A stretch of DNA of 64,000 nt. Source: DASSFZ01 sp035283185. Its GTDB lineage: Bacteria > Chloroflexota > Anaerolineae > Fen-1058. The DNA lies in assembly GCA_035283185.1 (NCBI GenBank), contig DATEUJ010000144.1, positions 1-64,000 on the forward strand. Direction: 5' to 3'. Numbering within the stretch: the first letter of the stretch is position 1; the number at the start of each line of letters is the position of its first letter. Below are positions 9,526 to 18,458 of the stretch, in pieces. The notes under the pieces were generated by a model that saw only the letters and a list, made by a program, of their open reading frames with translations, did no database searches and was not told where the DNA came from. The position numbers and the translations under genes are program-made.

Positions 9526-11754
9526 ATGGGTGTAATCCCGCACCTCCCCTTCGATAGGTGGATCGAGATGGACCTGCAATGGTTTCATCCCGATCGACTC
9601 GACGAGCAGATTCCCGTGGTGCTCGATCGGCTGGCGCCGCTATACGCGTCGGTCGCGGGGACGCGCGGGCTGGTCTTCAACGTCGGCTGGTTGATCGACC
9701 TGGTCACCGAATGGAGCGGCCGGGTCGATCAACCTCTGCCGCTGCACAGCCGCCGCACGGCGGGTTGGAACGATCGGCGGTACGGCGATCTGCATTCCTT
9801 CTTCGCTCGTTTGAAGCAGGAAGCCGCCCGGCGCGACCTGGGCGATCTCAAGATCGGCGTCTTGTTCGTGAACTGGGGCCACGTGGCATGGCCACCCGAC
9901 ATCAAGATCTACGACTTCGACAGCGACTGGTACGACCGCCATCCCGAAGTCTATGGCGAGCCGCACTCGTTCATCGGCATGCCCGAGCTGGTTCCGGGCC
10001 GCCTGCTGCACGCCGACTCGTACCCGTATGCGACGTATCCGAGCGGTGTCAGCGAAGGCACGCCCTTCGTCGATCTGCTTGGCCCGCAGTGGGGATCGGT
10101 CTCGCGCGCGCTGGGGCTTGACGCGATCGTGCTGCGCGACGGCTTCATGGGGCCGATGATTTACACACGCACCGGCCCGTTCGGCCATACGGCGCCAGCC
10201 GATCCGAGTGAGGTGCGCCGCTGGACGGACGAGGTGCGGCGGCTGTTCCGGGCCGTGAAAGATGCTAACCCGGACGCGCTCGTCATCGGCTACTCGTCGG
10301 CGGTGAGCGCGGTCGCCGACTGGCGCGTCGGCTGCGTCGACTTCGAGAGCGTCGTCGCCGACGGCGCAATCGACGCCTGGATCGACCAGACGTGGGGCGG
10401 CGCGTGGCAGGATTGGTGGCATCAGGAATGGAAGGGCTGGACGTTCCAACTGGCCTACCTGCTTCTGCACGCGGTGATGATCCGCGCGGCGAACCGCCGG
10501 CGCGCGGCGCCGTGCAAGCACTACAACCTGATCGAGACGTGGGATGCGTGGGAGCCGTGGGACACGCTGCATCAAGCGCCGGGAAAGTTGCGCTGGGCGA
10601 TATGGGCATTCTCGCACGCGACGACGATCGACGAAACCGGCGCGCCGCGCACGCCCGACGGCTCGTACATCTCGTGGGCGAACAATCGCGCGGGCGAGCT
10701 GCTCAGCGAAGCCGACGTCGCGTTCGTGAAGAGCAACCTGGATGCTGCGCAGGCCAGCGCCGCCCGGCTCGAACGCATCTACGGGCCGATGGCGGTGTAC
10801 CACCGCCCGATGATGGAATGGCTCTCGGCAGAACACCCGGATTGGAACGTGAGCGAATGGATCGACGAGCACATTGGCTTCCTGATGAAGTGGGGCTTGC
10901 CCGTCCTGTCGGCGACACGCAGCGAGTGGGCGCCGGGAGCGCAGCCGGAGTCCGTGGTACTGCAGACGCCGGGCAACTTCCTCGAAGAGGAGCAGCGGTA
11001 CTGGCTGGACACATTGCGGACGAAGCCGGCGCTGATCATTGGACGCGCCGACGTGATTGACCCGGCGCTGCTCGAGCGCGCGGGCGCGCGCGCCAGCGGA
11101 GACCCTTCGGCTGCGCTCAGGGCAGGCCTGTCGCCGAAGGGATTCGCGCGCGCCAGCATTGACCCGTCGCCGCTCAAGGGCGACCTGCCGGACTTCAACG
11201 TGCTGCACTTGCCGCCGCATCAGCCGATCGTGGGCGAAGGCGAGGTCCTGGTTCGCGCCGGGTCGACGCCGACTCTCGTGCGGCGCGATAACGTGATTTA
11301 CTGGCAGCCGCCCGACTGGAGCGAGCCGTCGAACCCGTTCCTGCCGCGCTATCAGATCGGCAGCCTCGCTTCGCACGCGCTGGCTGCCCGCGCGCTGGTG
11401 GACGCCTGCGCGAGAGTCGGACTCAGCCACGCCGCCGACGTGCCGTTCGCACAGCCCGTCGCGTTTCACTTGTGGCGAAGCAACGGGCGGGTGCACGTCC
11501 TGCTCGGCAATCTCGAAACCGGCTTGACCGGCGACGCGCGCACGGAGCGCCACGTGACGCTGAAGCTCGAGCGGCAGCATCTTGACCTCGACGCGGGCGA
11601 TTATGTGCTGCGCGAAGTGGGCGGCGGGATGATTCGATCGCACGTGTGCTCGCCCGGCCAGGTGTGCTTCGGCGTCTCGCTCGGCCCGGAGAGCGCTATG
11701 GTCTTCGTCGTGGAACCGGCCGAAGCGCCGGGCGGAGAGATTCACGAACCGTGA
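9526..11754 (+). CDS. Putative glycoside hydrolase-like protein in the sugar operon
   Basis: This 742-residue protein has no signal peptide. Aromatic- and acid-rich segments (LQWFHPDRLDEQ, VLFVNWGHVAWP, LIETWDAWEPWDTL, IDQTWGGAWQDWWHQEW) look like a TIM-barrel glycosidase with a beta-rich C-terminus. I cannot assign a GH family, and catalytic residues are only guesses. Lying between binding protein and permease, it probably cleaves the imported oligosaccharide or glycoside inside the cell. A 60-bp in-frame repeat insertion occupies residues ~521-540. Confidence 0.6.
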   Translation: MGVIPHLPFDRWIEMDLQWFHPDRLDEQIPVVLDRLAPLYASVAGTRGLVFNVGWLIDLVTEWSGRVDQPLPLHSRRTAGWNDRRYGDLHSFFARLKQEAARRDLGDLKIGVLFVNWGHVAWPPDIKIYDFDSDWYDRHPEVYGEPHSFIGMPELVPGRLLHADSYPYATYPSGVSEGTPFVDLLGPQWGSVSRALGLDAIVLRDGFMGPMIYTRTGPFGHTAPADPSEVRRWTDEVRRLFRAVKDANPDALVIGYSSAVSAVADWRVGCVDFESVVADGAIDAWIDQTWGGAWQDWWHQEWKGWTFQLAYLLLHAVMIRAANRRRAAPCKHYNLIETWDAWEPWDTLHQAPGKLRWAIWAFSHATTIDETGAPRTPDGSYISWANNRAGELLSEADVAFVKSNLDAAQASAARLERIYGPMAVYHRPMMEWLSAEHPDWNVSEWIDEHIGFLMKWGLPVLSATRSEWAPGAQPESVVLQTPGNFLEEEQRYWLDTLRTKPALIIGRADVIDPALLERAGARASGDPSAALRAGLSPKGFARASIDPSPLKGDLPDFNVLHLPPHQPIVGEGEVLVRAGSTPTLVRRDNVIYWQPPDWSEPSNPFLPRYQIGSLASHALAARALVDACARVGLSHAADVPFAQPVAFHLWRSNGRVHVLLGNLETGLTGDARTERHVTLKLERQHLDLDAGDYVLREVGGGMIRSHVCSPGQVCFGVSLGPESAMVFVVEPAEAPGGEIHEP
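11085..11157 (+). repeat. REP-like palindromic insertion inside a coding sequence
   Basis: A 13-bp direct repeat (CGCGCGCGCCAGC) occurs at 11085-11097 and 11145-11157, exactly 60 bp apart. Between the copies lies a palindromic unit with 9-bp perfect arms (CCCTTCGGC 11103-11111; GCCGAAGGG 11133-11141). The 60-bp unit adds 20 codons without breaking the frame. The arms and core resemble the small GC-rich elements that read LRSGQA or ACPERSRR in other frames. Confidence 0.75.
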
Positions 11755-11782
11755 GGAGTTGAATTATGCACACGAGGACGCG

Positions 11783-12772
11783 ATGAGCACGGTGAGCCGG
11801 GTGGACGTGAGCGCCCCGCGCCGCTGGGATCGACGACGAATGCTCGATCTGGTGGGCGAGAATGGCTTCATCGTCATTTTCATCCTGTGGTGCGTGTATC
11901 TGTCGTTCGCCACCGACGCCTTTCTCACTTCGCGCAATATCTTTACGGTGCTGCGGCAGGCGTCGATCGTGAGCATCGTCGCGATCGGCGAGATGCTCGT
12001 CATGCTCATGGGCGCGATGGACATCTCGCTCGCCGCCGTGCTCGGCTTCTCCGGCGTGATTACGGCCGGGCTGATGACACAAAACGGCGTGCCACCGCTA
12101 ATCGCCTGCGCGATCGGCGTCGCGCTCGGCGGCCTGGTCGGCTTGGTCAACGGCGTGCTGGTGACGAAAGTCAAGATCAACGCGATCATCGCCACGCTGG
12201 GCATGCTGAACGTCCTCAACGGCATCGCCTTCATCTACGCGCAGGGACAGACGATCTATGGCGAGGAGATGGAGAGCATCGCCTTCCTGGCGCGCGGCTA
12301 TATCGGCCCGGCGCCGGTGCCCGTCATCCTGATGTTCGCCTTCTACGCCGTGTTTTATTTCATTCTGAACCGCACGGTCTTCGGCGCGCACATCTACGCA
12401 ATGGGCAATAACGAGAAAGCCTCCTGGCTCGCCGGCATTCGCGTAGATCGCGTGAAGATACTGGCCTTCGTCCTCGCCGGGCTGCTGGCGGGCTTCGGCG
12501 GCGTGATGCAGATCTCACGGCAAGGCTCGGCGACCGGCGGCATGGGCGACGAGTTCCTGTTTCCGATCCTGACTGCCGTGATCCTCGGCGGCATCAGTTT
12601 GAGCGGCGGCAAGGGTCGCATTCAGAACACGCTCATCGCCTCGATCTTCCTGGTGACGATCACGAACGGCATGGTCTTGCTCGGCACGTCGATCTACGCC
12701 CAGCGCATCGTGTCGGGCCTGATCCTGATCATCGCGCTGTCGCTGGATCGTCTCCGTATGCGCTCGCGATGA
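11783..12772 (+). CDS. Sugar ABC transporter permease (RbsC/AraH type)
   Basis: The 329-residue polytopic protein has hydrophobic segments and the family pattern seen in IGEMLVMLMGAMDISLAAVLG, NGVLVTKVKINAIIATLGM and ILGGISLSGGKG. It forms the membrane channel for the binding protein at 8429 and the ATPase at 12915. The start at 11783 follows GAGGA; an ATG at 11766 is in another frame. Confidence 0.92.
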   Translation: MSTVSRVDVSAPRRWDRRRMLDLVGENGFIVIFILWCVYLSFATDAFLTSRNIFTVLRQASIVSIVAIGEMLVMLMGAMDISLAAVLGFSGVITAGLMTQNGVPPLIACAIGVALGGLVGLVNGVLVTKVKINAIIATLGMLNVLNGIAFIYAQGQTIYGEEMESIAFLARGYIGPAPVPVILMFAFYAVFYFILNRTVFGAHIYAMGNNEKASWLAGIRVDRVKILAFVLAGLLAGFGGVMQISRQGSATGGMGDEFLFPILTAVILGGISLSGGKGRIQNTLIASIFLVTITNGMVLLGTSIYAQRIVSGLILIIALSLDRLRMRSR

Positions 12773-12777
12773 TCTGG

Positions 12778-12833
12778 CGTATCGCATATCGCGTATCGCA
12801 TATCGCGTATCGCATATCGCATATCGCTTATCG
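12778..12833 (+). repeat. Heptanucleotide tandem repeat, CRTATCG x 8
   Basis: Eight consecutive 7-bp units of CRTATCG begin 5 bp after the permease stop. This is the reverse complement of the CGATAYG array at 14491-14630, so the two arrays form an inverted pair around the ATPase gene. Confidence 0.85.
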
Positions 12834-12857
12834 CGCATGACTCATCGCGCACAACTT

Positions 12858-12903
12858 ACCAATCACCAATTACTGATCACTGATTACTGATCACTGATCA
12901 CCG
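12858..12903 (+). repeat. Reiterated ATTACTGATCACTG words
   Basis: The stretch repeats ATTACTGATCACTG-like words just upstream of the ATPase gene. The complementary words (AGTGATCAGTAACCAGTGAT) follow the gene at 14405-14465, making a second, inner inverted pair. Confidence 0.75.
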
Positions 12904-12914
12904 ATTGGCGCATT

Positions 12915-14420
12915 ATGGGCACGATACTCGAACTTCACCATATCAGCCGCTCCTTCCCCGGCGTGCAGGCGCTGGACGACGTCTCGTTCGCCGTCGCCGC
13001 CGGATGCGTTCACGCGCTCGTCGGCGAGAACGGCGCGGGCAAGTCGACGCTGATCAAGATCCTGTCCGGCGCGCTCGAGCCGGACGCGGGGACGATGACT
13101 TTCGCCGGGCAGGAGTACCGCCCGCGCGATCCGCGCGACGCGATTCGCGCCGGCGTGTCTACTATCTACCAGGAGCTTAACCTGCTGCCGGTGCGCAGCG
13201 TCGCCGCCAACATCACGCTCGGAAAGGAGCCGTCGAACGGCGGCGTGCTGGACGCGGGCGCCGCGCGCGCTCAGGCGCGCAGCGTGCTGGACCTGCTCCA
13301 GGCGTCGCATATTTCGCTCGACGCGCCTGTCGAACGGCTGAAGGTTGGGGAAAAGCAGATCGTCGAAATTGCGAAGGCGCTGCTCGACCAAAGCCGCTTG
13401 CTGATCATGGACGAGCCGACCGCCGCGCTGAACAGCGCCGAAGCCGAGGCGCTGTTCGCCATCATCGCCACACTCAAAGCGCGAGGTGTGACGATTCTAT
13501 ACGTCTCGCACCGCCTGAACGAGATCTTCCGCCTGGCCGACGCCGTCACGGTGCTGCGCGACGGGCGGCACATCCGCACGTCTGCGATTGGCGACGTGAC
13601 ACCCGATTCGTTGATCACCGACATGATCGGTCGCAAACTGGAAGGGGTCTTCCCGCCGCGCAACCCGACTCTTGGCGATCGGGCGCTATCTGCCGAGGGG
13701 TTGTCTGCAGCCGGCATGTTCGAGGACGTATCGTTCGATCTGCGCGCGGGCGAGGTGCTCGCCGTCACCGGGCTGACCGGGTCGGGCAAGACCGAGCTGG
13801 GCAAGGCGCTGTTCGGCGACTGGCCGGTCGATTCGGGCGAGGTGCGGCTGTTCGGACAGGTGGACCGCGCGATCCCGGCGCGTGCGATCCAGGCGGGCCT
13901 GGGATACATGCCCGAAGACCGCAAAGTCGAGGGCCTGCTGGCCGAAGTTTCTGTGCGCCGCAATGTCGCGCTGGCGATCCTGCCGCGCCTGGCGCGGCGG
14001 CTGGGCATCGTCGACCGGCCGGCCGAGCACAAGGCGGCGCAGGCACAGGTGGACGCGCTGGAGATCAAGACGCCCTCGCTCGATCAGCTCGTCCGCAACC
14101 TCAGCGGCGGCAACCAGCAGAAAGTGGCGCTCGCCAAGTGGCTCGCCTGCGGCGCGCGTGCCCTGATCCTGATGGAGCCGACGCAGGGCATCGACGTCGG
14201 CGTGAAGTTCGAGATTTACGAATTGATCGCGCGCCTGTCGCACGAAGGCGTCGCCATCCTGTTGATCTCGTCCGAACTGCCGGAGATCCTCGGCTTGGCG
14301 CACCGGATTCTCGTCATGCGCGCCGGTCGCGTGGCCGCCGAGCTTCCGGGTGACCAGACGAACGCGGAGGCGATATTGCGCTACGCGCTGGGGGAGAGTG
14401 TGGATCGTAGTGATCAGTAA
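12915..14420 (+). CDS. Sugar ABC transporter ATP-binding protein (RbsA/MglA type)
   Basis: The 501-residue protein is a tandem ATPase. Domain 1 has Walker A GENGAGKST, a VGEKQIVEIAKAL signature region and LLIMDEPTAAL. Domain 2 has a Walker-A-like GLTGSGKTE, signature LSGGNQQKVALAKWL and LILMEPTQGIDVG. This duplicated layout is characteristic of ribose/galactose importers. It powers the permease at 11783. The gene sits inside two nested pairs of inverted word-repeats. Confidence 0.95.
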   Translation: MGTILELHHISRSFPGVQALDDVSFAVAAGCVHALVGENGAGKSTLIKILSGALEPDAGTMTFAGQEYRPRDPRDAIRAGVSTIYQELNLLPVRSVAANITLGKEPSNGGVLDAGAARAQARSVLDLLQASHISLDAPVERLKVGEKQIVEIAKALLDQSRLLIMDEPTAALNSAEAEALFAIIATLKARGVTILYVSHRLNEIFRLADAVTVLRDGRHIRTSAIGDVTPDSLITDMIGRKLEGVFPPRNPTLGDRALSAEGLSAAGMFEDVSFDLRAGEVLAVTGLTGSGKTELGKALFGDWPVDSGEVRLFGQVDRAIPARAIQAGLGYMPEDRKVEGLLAEVSVRRNVALAILPRLARRLGIVDRPAEHKAAQAQVDALEIKTPSLDQLVRNLSGGNQQKVALAKWLACGARALILMEPTQGIDVGVKFEIYELIARLSHEGVAILLISSELPEILGLAHRILVMRAGRVAAELPGDQTNAEAILRYALGESVDRSDQ

Positions 14421-14470
14421 CCAGTGATCAGTCATCAGTCATCAGTAATCAGTGACCAGAGGTCAGTGAA
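14405..14470 (+). repeat. Reiterated AGTGATCAGTAACC words
   Basis: Words such as GTGATCAGTAACCAGTGATC and CATCAGTAATCAGTGACC run from the end of the ATPase gene into the spacer. They are complementary to the repeat at 12858-12903. Confidence 0.75.
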
Positions 14471-14490
14471 TTATGCACCATCAACCTATG

Positions 14491-14630
14491 CGATAAGCAA
14501 TACGCGATATGCGATACGCGATATGCGATACGCGATATGCGATATGCGATACGCGATATGCGATACGCGATATGCGATACGCGATACGCGATACGCGATA
14601 TGCGATACGCGATATGCGATACGCGATATG
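14491..14630 (+). repeat. Heptanucleotide tandem repeat, CGATAYG x 20
   Basis: Twenty contiguous 7-bp units; apart from the first two slightly divergent ones, all are CGATATG or CGATACG. The array ends 5 bp before the GAGGAG ribosome-binding site of the SIS gene. It is open in frame with that gene (reading RYAICDT...), but translation should start at 14650. It has no CRISPR-like spacers. Confidence 0.9.
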
Positions 14631-14649
14631 CAACCGAGGAGCGACACTC

Positions 14650-15894
14650 ATGGACGACAGCAAGCTGCGTGAAACCGGTTACCGCGTGAAGCGCTGGGGA
14701 ATTGACGATGCGCAGGCGAGCCGGCTGGTCGAGGCGACGTCGGAATACCCGATCATGTATCAGGCGCTCGGCACCGATCCGAAGACGAGCCACCCGTTCA
14801 ACTTGTACTATGACATCCGCGCGCAGCCCAAGGCGCTGACAGACACGCTCGTTCAGAACGAGAGATTGATTGCCTCGATCGCCGAGGAGATGATCCGGCG
14901 CGACATCCGGCGCGTCGTCGGATCGGGACTGGGCACGTCGCAGTTCGTCGGGCAGGTGGCGGGCAACGGCTACTGGAAATTCGCCGGCATCGACGCCGAT
15001 CAGGTGGACGCGGTCGAGTTTCAACTGTACGAGCGGCCGTACGATTGGGGGAAAACGGCTTTCCTGGCCTACTCCGGCAGCGGCTCGACGACCGACTCGA
15101 ACCGCGCGGTGCAGATCGCCAAGGAGCGCGGCGCGTACATCGTCGCCTTGACGTCGATCGCAGGCAGCCCGCTCAGCAAGATAGCCGACGTGAATATCGT
15201 GTGCGCAGGCGGATACGACACGGGCGGCTCGGATACGTTCCATTACACGACGCGCCTGGCCGCGTCGTTGATGCTGGCGCTGGAGATCGGCGAGCGCGCG
15301 CGGCCGGACGCTCACGACTACGTCGCGCTCAAGCGGCAGTTGCGCGAGGCGGGACAGCGCATGGGCGAAGTCCTCGAGCAGGTCGACGCGCGCTGCCGCT
15401 CGATTGCGAAGCGCCTGAAGCGCGCGCGGGCCGTGCTGGTCGTCGGCAGCGGGCCGCACCTGGGCACGGCGGAGGAGATCGCGCTCAAGTTCGACGAGAT
15501 GTGCCACATCCCGGCGAAGGCGATGAGCTGGGGCCGGCACATCCACGGCGCGCTCGGCCTGACCGACGAGCGCATACACACGATCATCGTCGCGCCGCCG
15601 GGCGAGGCCTACGCGCGCCTGATCGACATCGCCCGCGTGACGCAGATGCTGAAGACGCCGTCGGTCGCGATCGTGACCGAAGACGACGAAGAGATCGCCT
15701 CTCGCGTCGACGACGTGGTGCGCCTGCCCGAGATGGAGGAGACTCTGTTCGGCGTGATGGCGATCCTGCCGGGACAGTTGCTGCCGTATTACTGCGCGGT
15801 CGAGCTGGGCGACGTGAACCCCGACTGCCAGCGCAGCGACGTCCCCAAGCACGCTCGCGTGTGGCATATGATGTTCCCGCCCGGAACACATTGA
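14650..15894 (+). CDS. Double-SIS-domain sugar isomerase/deaminase (AgaS/GlmS-C like)
   Basis: The 414-residue protein contains two SIS domains, at ~60-190 (AYSGSGSTTDSNRA) and ~240-370 (VLVVGSGPHLGTAEEIALKF). Such pairs form the isomerase half of GlmS and aldose-ketose isomerases or deaminases such as AgaS. The start follows GAGGAGCGAC. In this operon it may isomerise or deaminate a 6-phospho sugar ahead of the PfkB kinase; the substrate is unproven. Confidence 0.85.
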   Translation: MDDSKLRETGYRVKRWGIDDAQASRLVEATSEYPIMYQALGTDPKTSHPFNLYYDIRAQPKALTDTLVQNERLIASIAEEMIRRDIRRVVGSGLGTSQFVGQVAGNGYWKFAGIDADQVDAVEFQLYERPYDWGKTAFLAYSGSGSTTDSNRAVQIAKERGAYIVALTSIAGSPLSKIADVNIVCAGGYDTGGSDTFHYTTRLAASLMLALEIGERARPDAHDYVALKRQLREAGQRMGEVLEQVDARCRSIAKRLKRARAVLVVGSGPHLGTAEEIALKFDEMCHIPAKAMSWGRHIHGALGLTDERIHTIIVAPPGEAYARLIDIARVTQMLKTPSVAIVTEDDEEIASRVDDVVRLPEMEETLFGVMAILPGQLLPYYCAVELGDVNPDCQRSDVPKHARVWHMMFPPGTH

Positions 15895-15975
15895 CAGTGA
15901 CCAGTGATCAGTGACCAGTAACCAGTGGCCAGTAACTACTGATCACTGATTACTGATTACTGATCACTAATTACT
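15895..15975 (+). repeat. Reiterated CAGTGATCAGTGACCAGT words
   Basis: The spacer between the SIS and PfkB genes consists almost wholly of GTGACCAGT / ACTGATCACTGATT words with a central inverted symmetry. It belongs to the same word family as 12858-12903 and 14405-14470. Confidence 0.75.
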
Positions 15976-15990
15976 TCGTGAGGTGTGACC

Positions 15991-16965
15991 ATGCCTCTCG
16001 ACGTGGTCGTCATCGGCCCGCTCAACGTCGATCTGCTGATAACGGGCAGTGCGCCGACAGACATGGACGAGCTCACGCGCTGGGCAGGCCCGTCGAACGT
16101 GATGCTGGCCGCCGCCGGGTCGGCGGGCTACATCGTCCAGGACCTGGTCAGGCTCGACCTGCGCGCCGGCGTGGTTTCCGTGCTCGCCGACGATCCGTTC
16201 GGCGACGCCGTGCTGCGCGTCCTGCGCGAATCGGGCGTCGACGCGGCTCGCGCTGCACGCGAGCCGGAAACGCTATCCGGCATCGGTATCTACATGCTGC
16301 TGTTCGGCAGCAAGAAGCGGCCGCTGACGTATCGCCTGCCGACGCACCGGCCCTGGCCGGTGGCGTTCGCGCCCGGCGACCTGGACTACGTGTTCGGCGC
16401 GCGGCATCTTCATTGCGCAGGCTATCTACATTTCCCCGACATGTGGAGCGACCGCATGGCCGACCTGTTCCGGCAGGCGAAAGCGCGCGGGCTGTCGACC
16501 TCGCTTGATCCACAGTTCGTGCTCTTCCCCGTCGATACGCCGTGGATGGAGCCGCTCGTCGACTTACTCAGGTTCACCGACCTCTTGATGCTCGACGAAG
16601 ACGAAGCGCGGCAGGTGGCGCAGACGGACGATTTGCGCGTCGCCGCCCGCGTGCTGCGCGACGCCGGCCCGCCGGTGGTGGTGATCAAACGCGGTGCGCA
16701 GGGATCGCTCGTGCATACCGGCGAACGCACCTTCGAGCAGGCGGCGGTTACGGTGCCGGAGGAAGAAATCGTCGAGACGATCGGCGCAGGCGACGCTTTT
16801 GACGCCGGGCTGATCGTCGGCCATCTGGCCGGCTGGCCGATCGAGCGCAGCGCGCAGTTCGCCACGCTCGCCGCCGCTTCGACGCTGCGCGGATCGGGTG
16901 GCACGCAGAGCCTGGCCTCGCGCGCGGAGCTTGAGCGCGCGCTGCAAAGTACCTCTGGCGATTAA
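15991..16965 (+). CDS. PfkB-family carbohydrate kinase
   Basis: The 324-residue ribokinase-fold protein has an N-terminal GPLNVDLL strand-turn, the ATP-site signature VETIGAGDAFDAGLIVGHL with the catalytic Asp of GAGD, and VVIKRGAQGSLV. GAGG lies 8 bp before the ATG at 15991; a GTG two codons earlier is possible. In the operon it would phosphorylate a ketose or ketose phosphate, for example tagatose-6-phosphate. Specificity cannot be read from sequence. Confidence 0.9.
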   Translation: MPLDVVVIGPLNVDLLITGSAPTDMDELTRWAGPSNVMLAAAGSAGYIVQDLVRLDLRAGVVSVLADDPFGDAVLRVLRESGVDAARAAREPETLSGIGIYMLLFGSKKRPLTYRLPTHRPWPVAFAPGDLDYVFGARHLHCAGYLHFPDMWSDRMADLFRQAKARGLSTSLDPQFVLFPVDTPWMEPLVDLLRFTDLLMLDEDEARQVAQTDDLRVAARVLRDAGPPVVVIKRGAQGSLVHTGERTFEQAAVTVPEEEIVETIGAGDAFDAGLIVGHLAGWPIERSAQFATLAAASTLRGSGGTQSLASRAELERALQSTSGD

Positions 16966-16975
16966 GAGCAAGGCT

Positions 16976-18208
16976 ATGAAGAGCCTGGACGATGTGATTC
17001 GAACGATCGTCCGCCTGCGTGAAGCTGGCTCAGCCCAGATCACGCTACTGGCGGTATGCCCGAACTCGGCTGCTGTGCTCGAAGCGGCGGTGAAAGTCGC
17101 CGCGCTCAATCACATGCCGATGCTGTTCGCAGCCACGCTGAACCAGGTCGATCGGGATGGCGGCTACACCGGTTGGACGCCGACGCAATTCGTCTCCGAG
17201 ATGCGTGCTTTCGCCAGGAAATACGACTGCACAAGCCCGTTGTATGCGTGCCTCGATCACGGCGGGCCGTGGCTGAAAGATCGGCACACGCTCGACGGCC
17301 TGTCGTACGAAGCGACGATGTTGGAAGTGAAGCGCAGCCTGACGGCCTGCCTCGAAGCAGGCTACCAACTGCTGCACATCGACCCGACGGTCGATCGCCG
17401 CTTGCCGCCCGGTCGGCCCGTGCCGGTGCAAGACGTCGTCGATCGAACGATCGAGTTGATCGCGCACGCGGAAGCAGAGCGGCGGCGTCTCGGCCTGCCG
17501 CCGGTCGCCTTCGAGGTCGGCACGGAGGAAGTGCACGGCGGTCTCGTCGATTTCGGCGCGTTCGAGTCCTTTATCAAGAGCCTGCACGCTGGGCTGGAAG
17601 CGCAGGGTTTGTCGCACGCGTGGCCATGCTTCGTCGTCGCGCAAGTCGGCACCGACCTGCACACGGCGTTCTTCGACGCGACCACCGCTCGGAGGCTCAC
17701 GTCGATCGTCGCGCCGATGGGGACGCTGCTCAAGGGGCATTACACGGATTGGGTGGAGAATCCAGCCGAATATGCGGCCAGCGGCATGGGTGGCGCGAAC
17801 GTCGGGCCGGAGTTCACCTCGGAGGAGTACCTGGCGCTGCGCGATCTGGAAGCGAAGGAACAGGCGCTGTGCCGCAACCGGCGCCTCGGGCCGTCGCGTT
17901 TCACGCGCGCGCTCGAGAAGGCCGTCGTCGATTCGGGCCGCTGGAAGAAGTGGCTTCAACCCGAGGAGCGCGGGCTCGATTTCGACGCGCTCTCCGGCGA
18001 GCGCCGCTCGTGGCTGGCGCAGACCGGCGCACGCTACGTCTGGACGCATCCCGATGTCGTCGAGGCGCGGCGCAGGCTGTACTCGAATCTAGAGGTAGTC
18101 ATGCCTGATCCGCACGCGCAGGTCGTCGAGCGCATTGCGCGAGCGATCGACAAGTACGTCCTCGCCTTCAACCTGTTCGATTCGCTGACACTGCTCGAAG
18201 CGGTTTAA
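16976..18208 (+). CDS. GatZ/KbaZ-family protein (tagatose-bisphosphate aldolase subunit or tagatose-6-phosphate epimerase)
   Basis: The 410-residue protein matches the GatZ/KbaZ family in length and motifs (SPLYACLDHGGPWLKD, LLHIDPTVD, FEVGTEEVHGGL, GTLLKGHYTDW). In E. coli GatZ/KbaZ support the GatY/KbaY aldolase, but no GatY-like gene is in the window. From memory, a lone homologue in Agrobacterium acts as a D-tagatose 6-phosphate 4-epimerase, which would feed fructose-6-phosphate directly into glycolysis. The gene starts 11 bp after the kinase stop. Confidence 0.85.
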   Translation: MKSLDDVIRTIVRLREAGSAQITLLAVCPNSAAVLEAAVKVAALNHMPMLFAATLNQVDRDGGYTGWTPTQFVSEMRAFARKYDCTSPLYACLDHGGPWLKDRHTLDGLSYEATMLEVKRSLTACLEAGYQLLHIDPTVDRRLPPGRPVPVQDVVDRTIELIAHAEAERRRLGLPPVAFEVGTEEVHGGLVDFGAFESFIKSLHAGLEAQGLSHAWPCFVVAQVGTDLHTAFFDATTARRLTSIVAPMGTLLKGHYTDWVENPAEYAASGMGGANVGPEFTSEEYLALRDLEAKEQALCRNRRLGPSRFTRALEKAVVDSGRWKKWLQPEERGLDFDALSGERRSWLAQTGARYVWTHPDVVEARRRLYSNLEVVMPDPHAQVVERIARAIDKYVLAFNLFDSLTLLEAV

Positions 18209-18458
18209 GGTAAGTGAGGGACCTCGCCGCCTTCGAACCGCACGTTGCGCCGAATCCGATCGTCGAGAAGAGCCGACAGCTGCTCGGCGCTGGTGACGTT
18301 TAGACGCTCGACCTCGCGCTAATTCGCGATGATTTTTGGACGCAGATTTCGCAGATGAACGCAGATAAGATCAAAATCAGCGAAATCTGCGCGCTTCGCG
18401 TCTGCGTCCGAAAACCTTTGGCTGCGGCGCGCTTCGCAGAGCCGCGCTATGCAAGCCT
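18209..18458. repeat. Convergent intergenic spacer with a nested inverted repeat
   Basis: Between converging genes lies a repeat with arms GGACGCAGA (18338-18346) and TCTGCGTCC (18401-18409), overlapped by an inner pair AGATTTCGC (18344-18352) and GCGAAATCT (18380-18388), with CGCAGAT words reiterated. A GATTTTT run precedes it and GAAAA follows, so a bidirectional terminator is possible. Confidence 0.5.

Noticed and set aside
10400..11060. Long alternative frames on both strands within the glycosidase-like gene and other GC-rich genes
   Set aside because: High GC at third positions suppresses stop codons in other frames; these translate to Arg/Ala/Pro-rich sequence without domains.
14491..14630. 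Heptad array as a CRISPR
   Set aside because: Units are 7 bp and contiguous, with no unique spacers and no cas genes nearby.
14509..14649. N-terminal RYAICDT-repeat extension of the SIS protein
   Set aside because: It is the heptad DNA array read in frame; a strong GAGGAG site directs translation from 14650.
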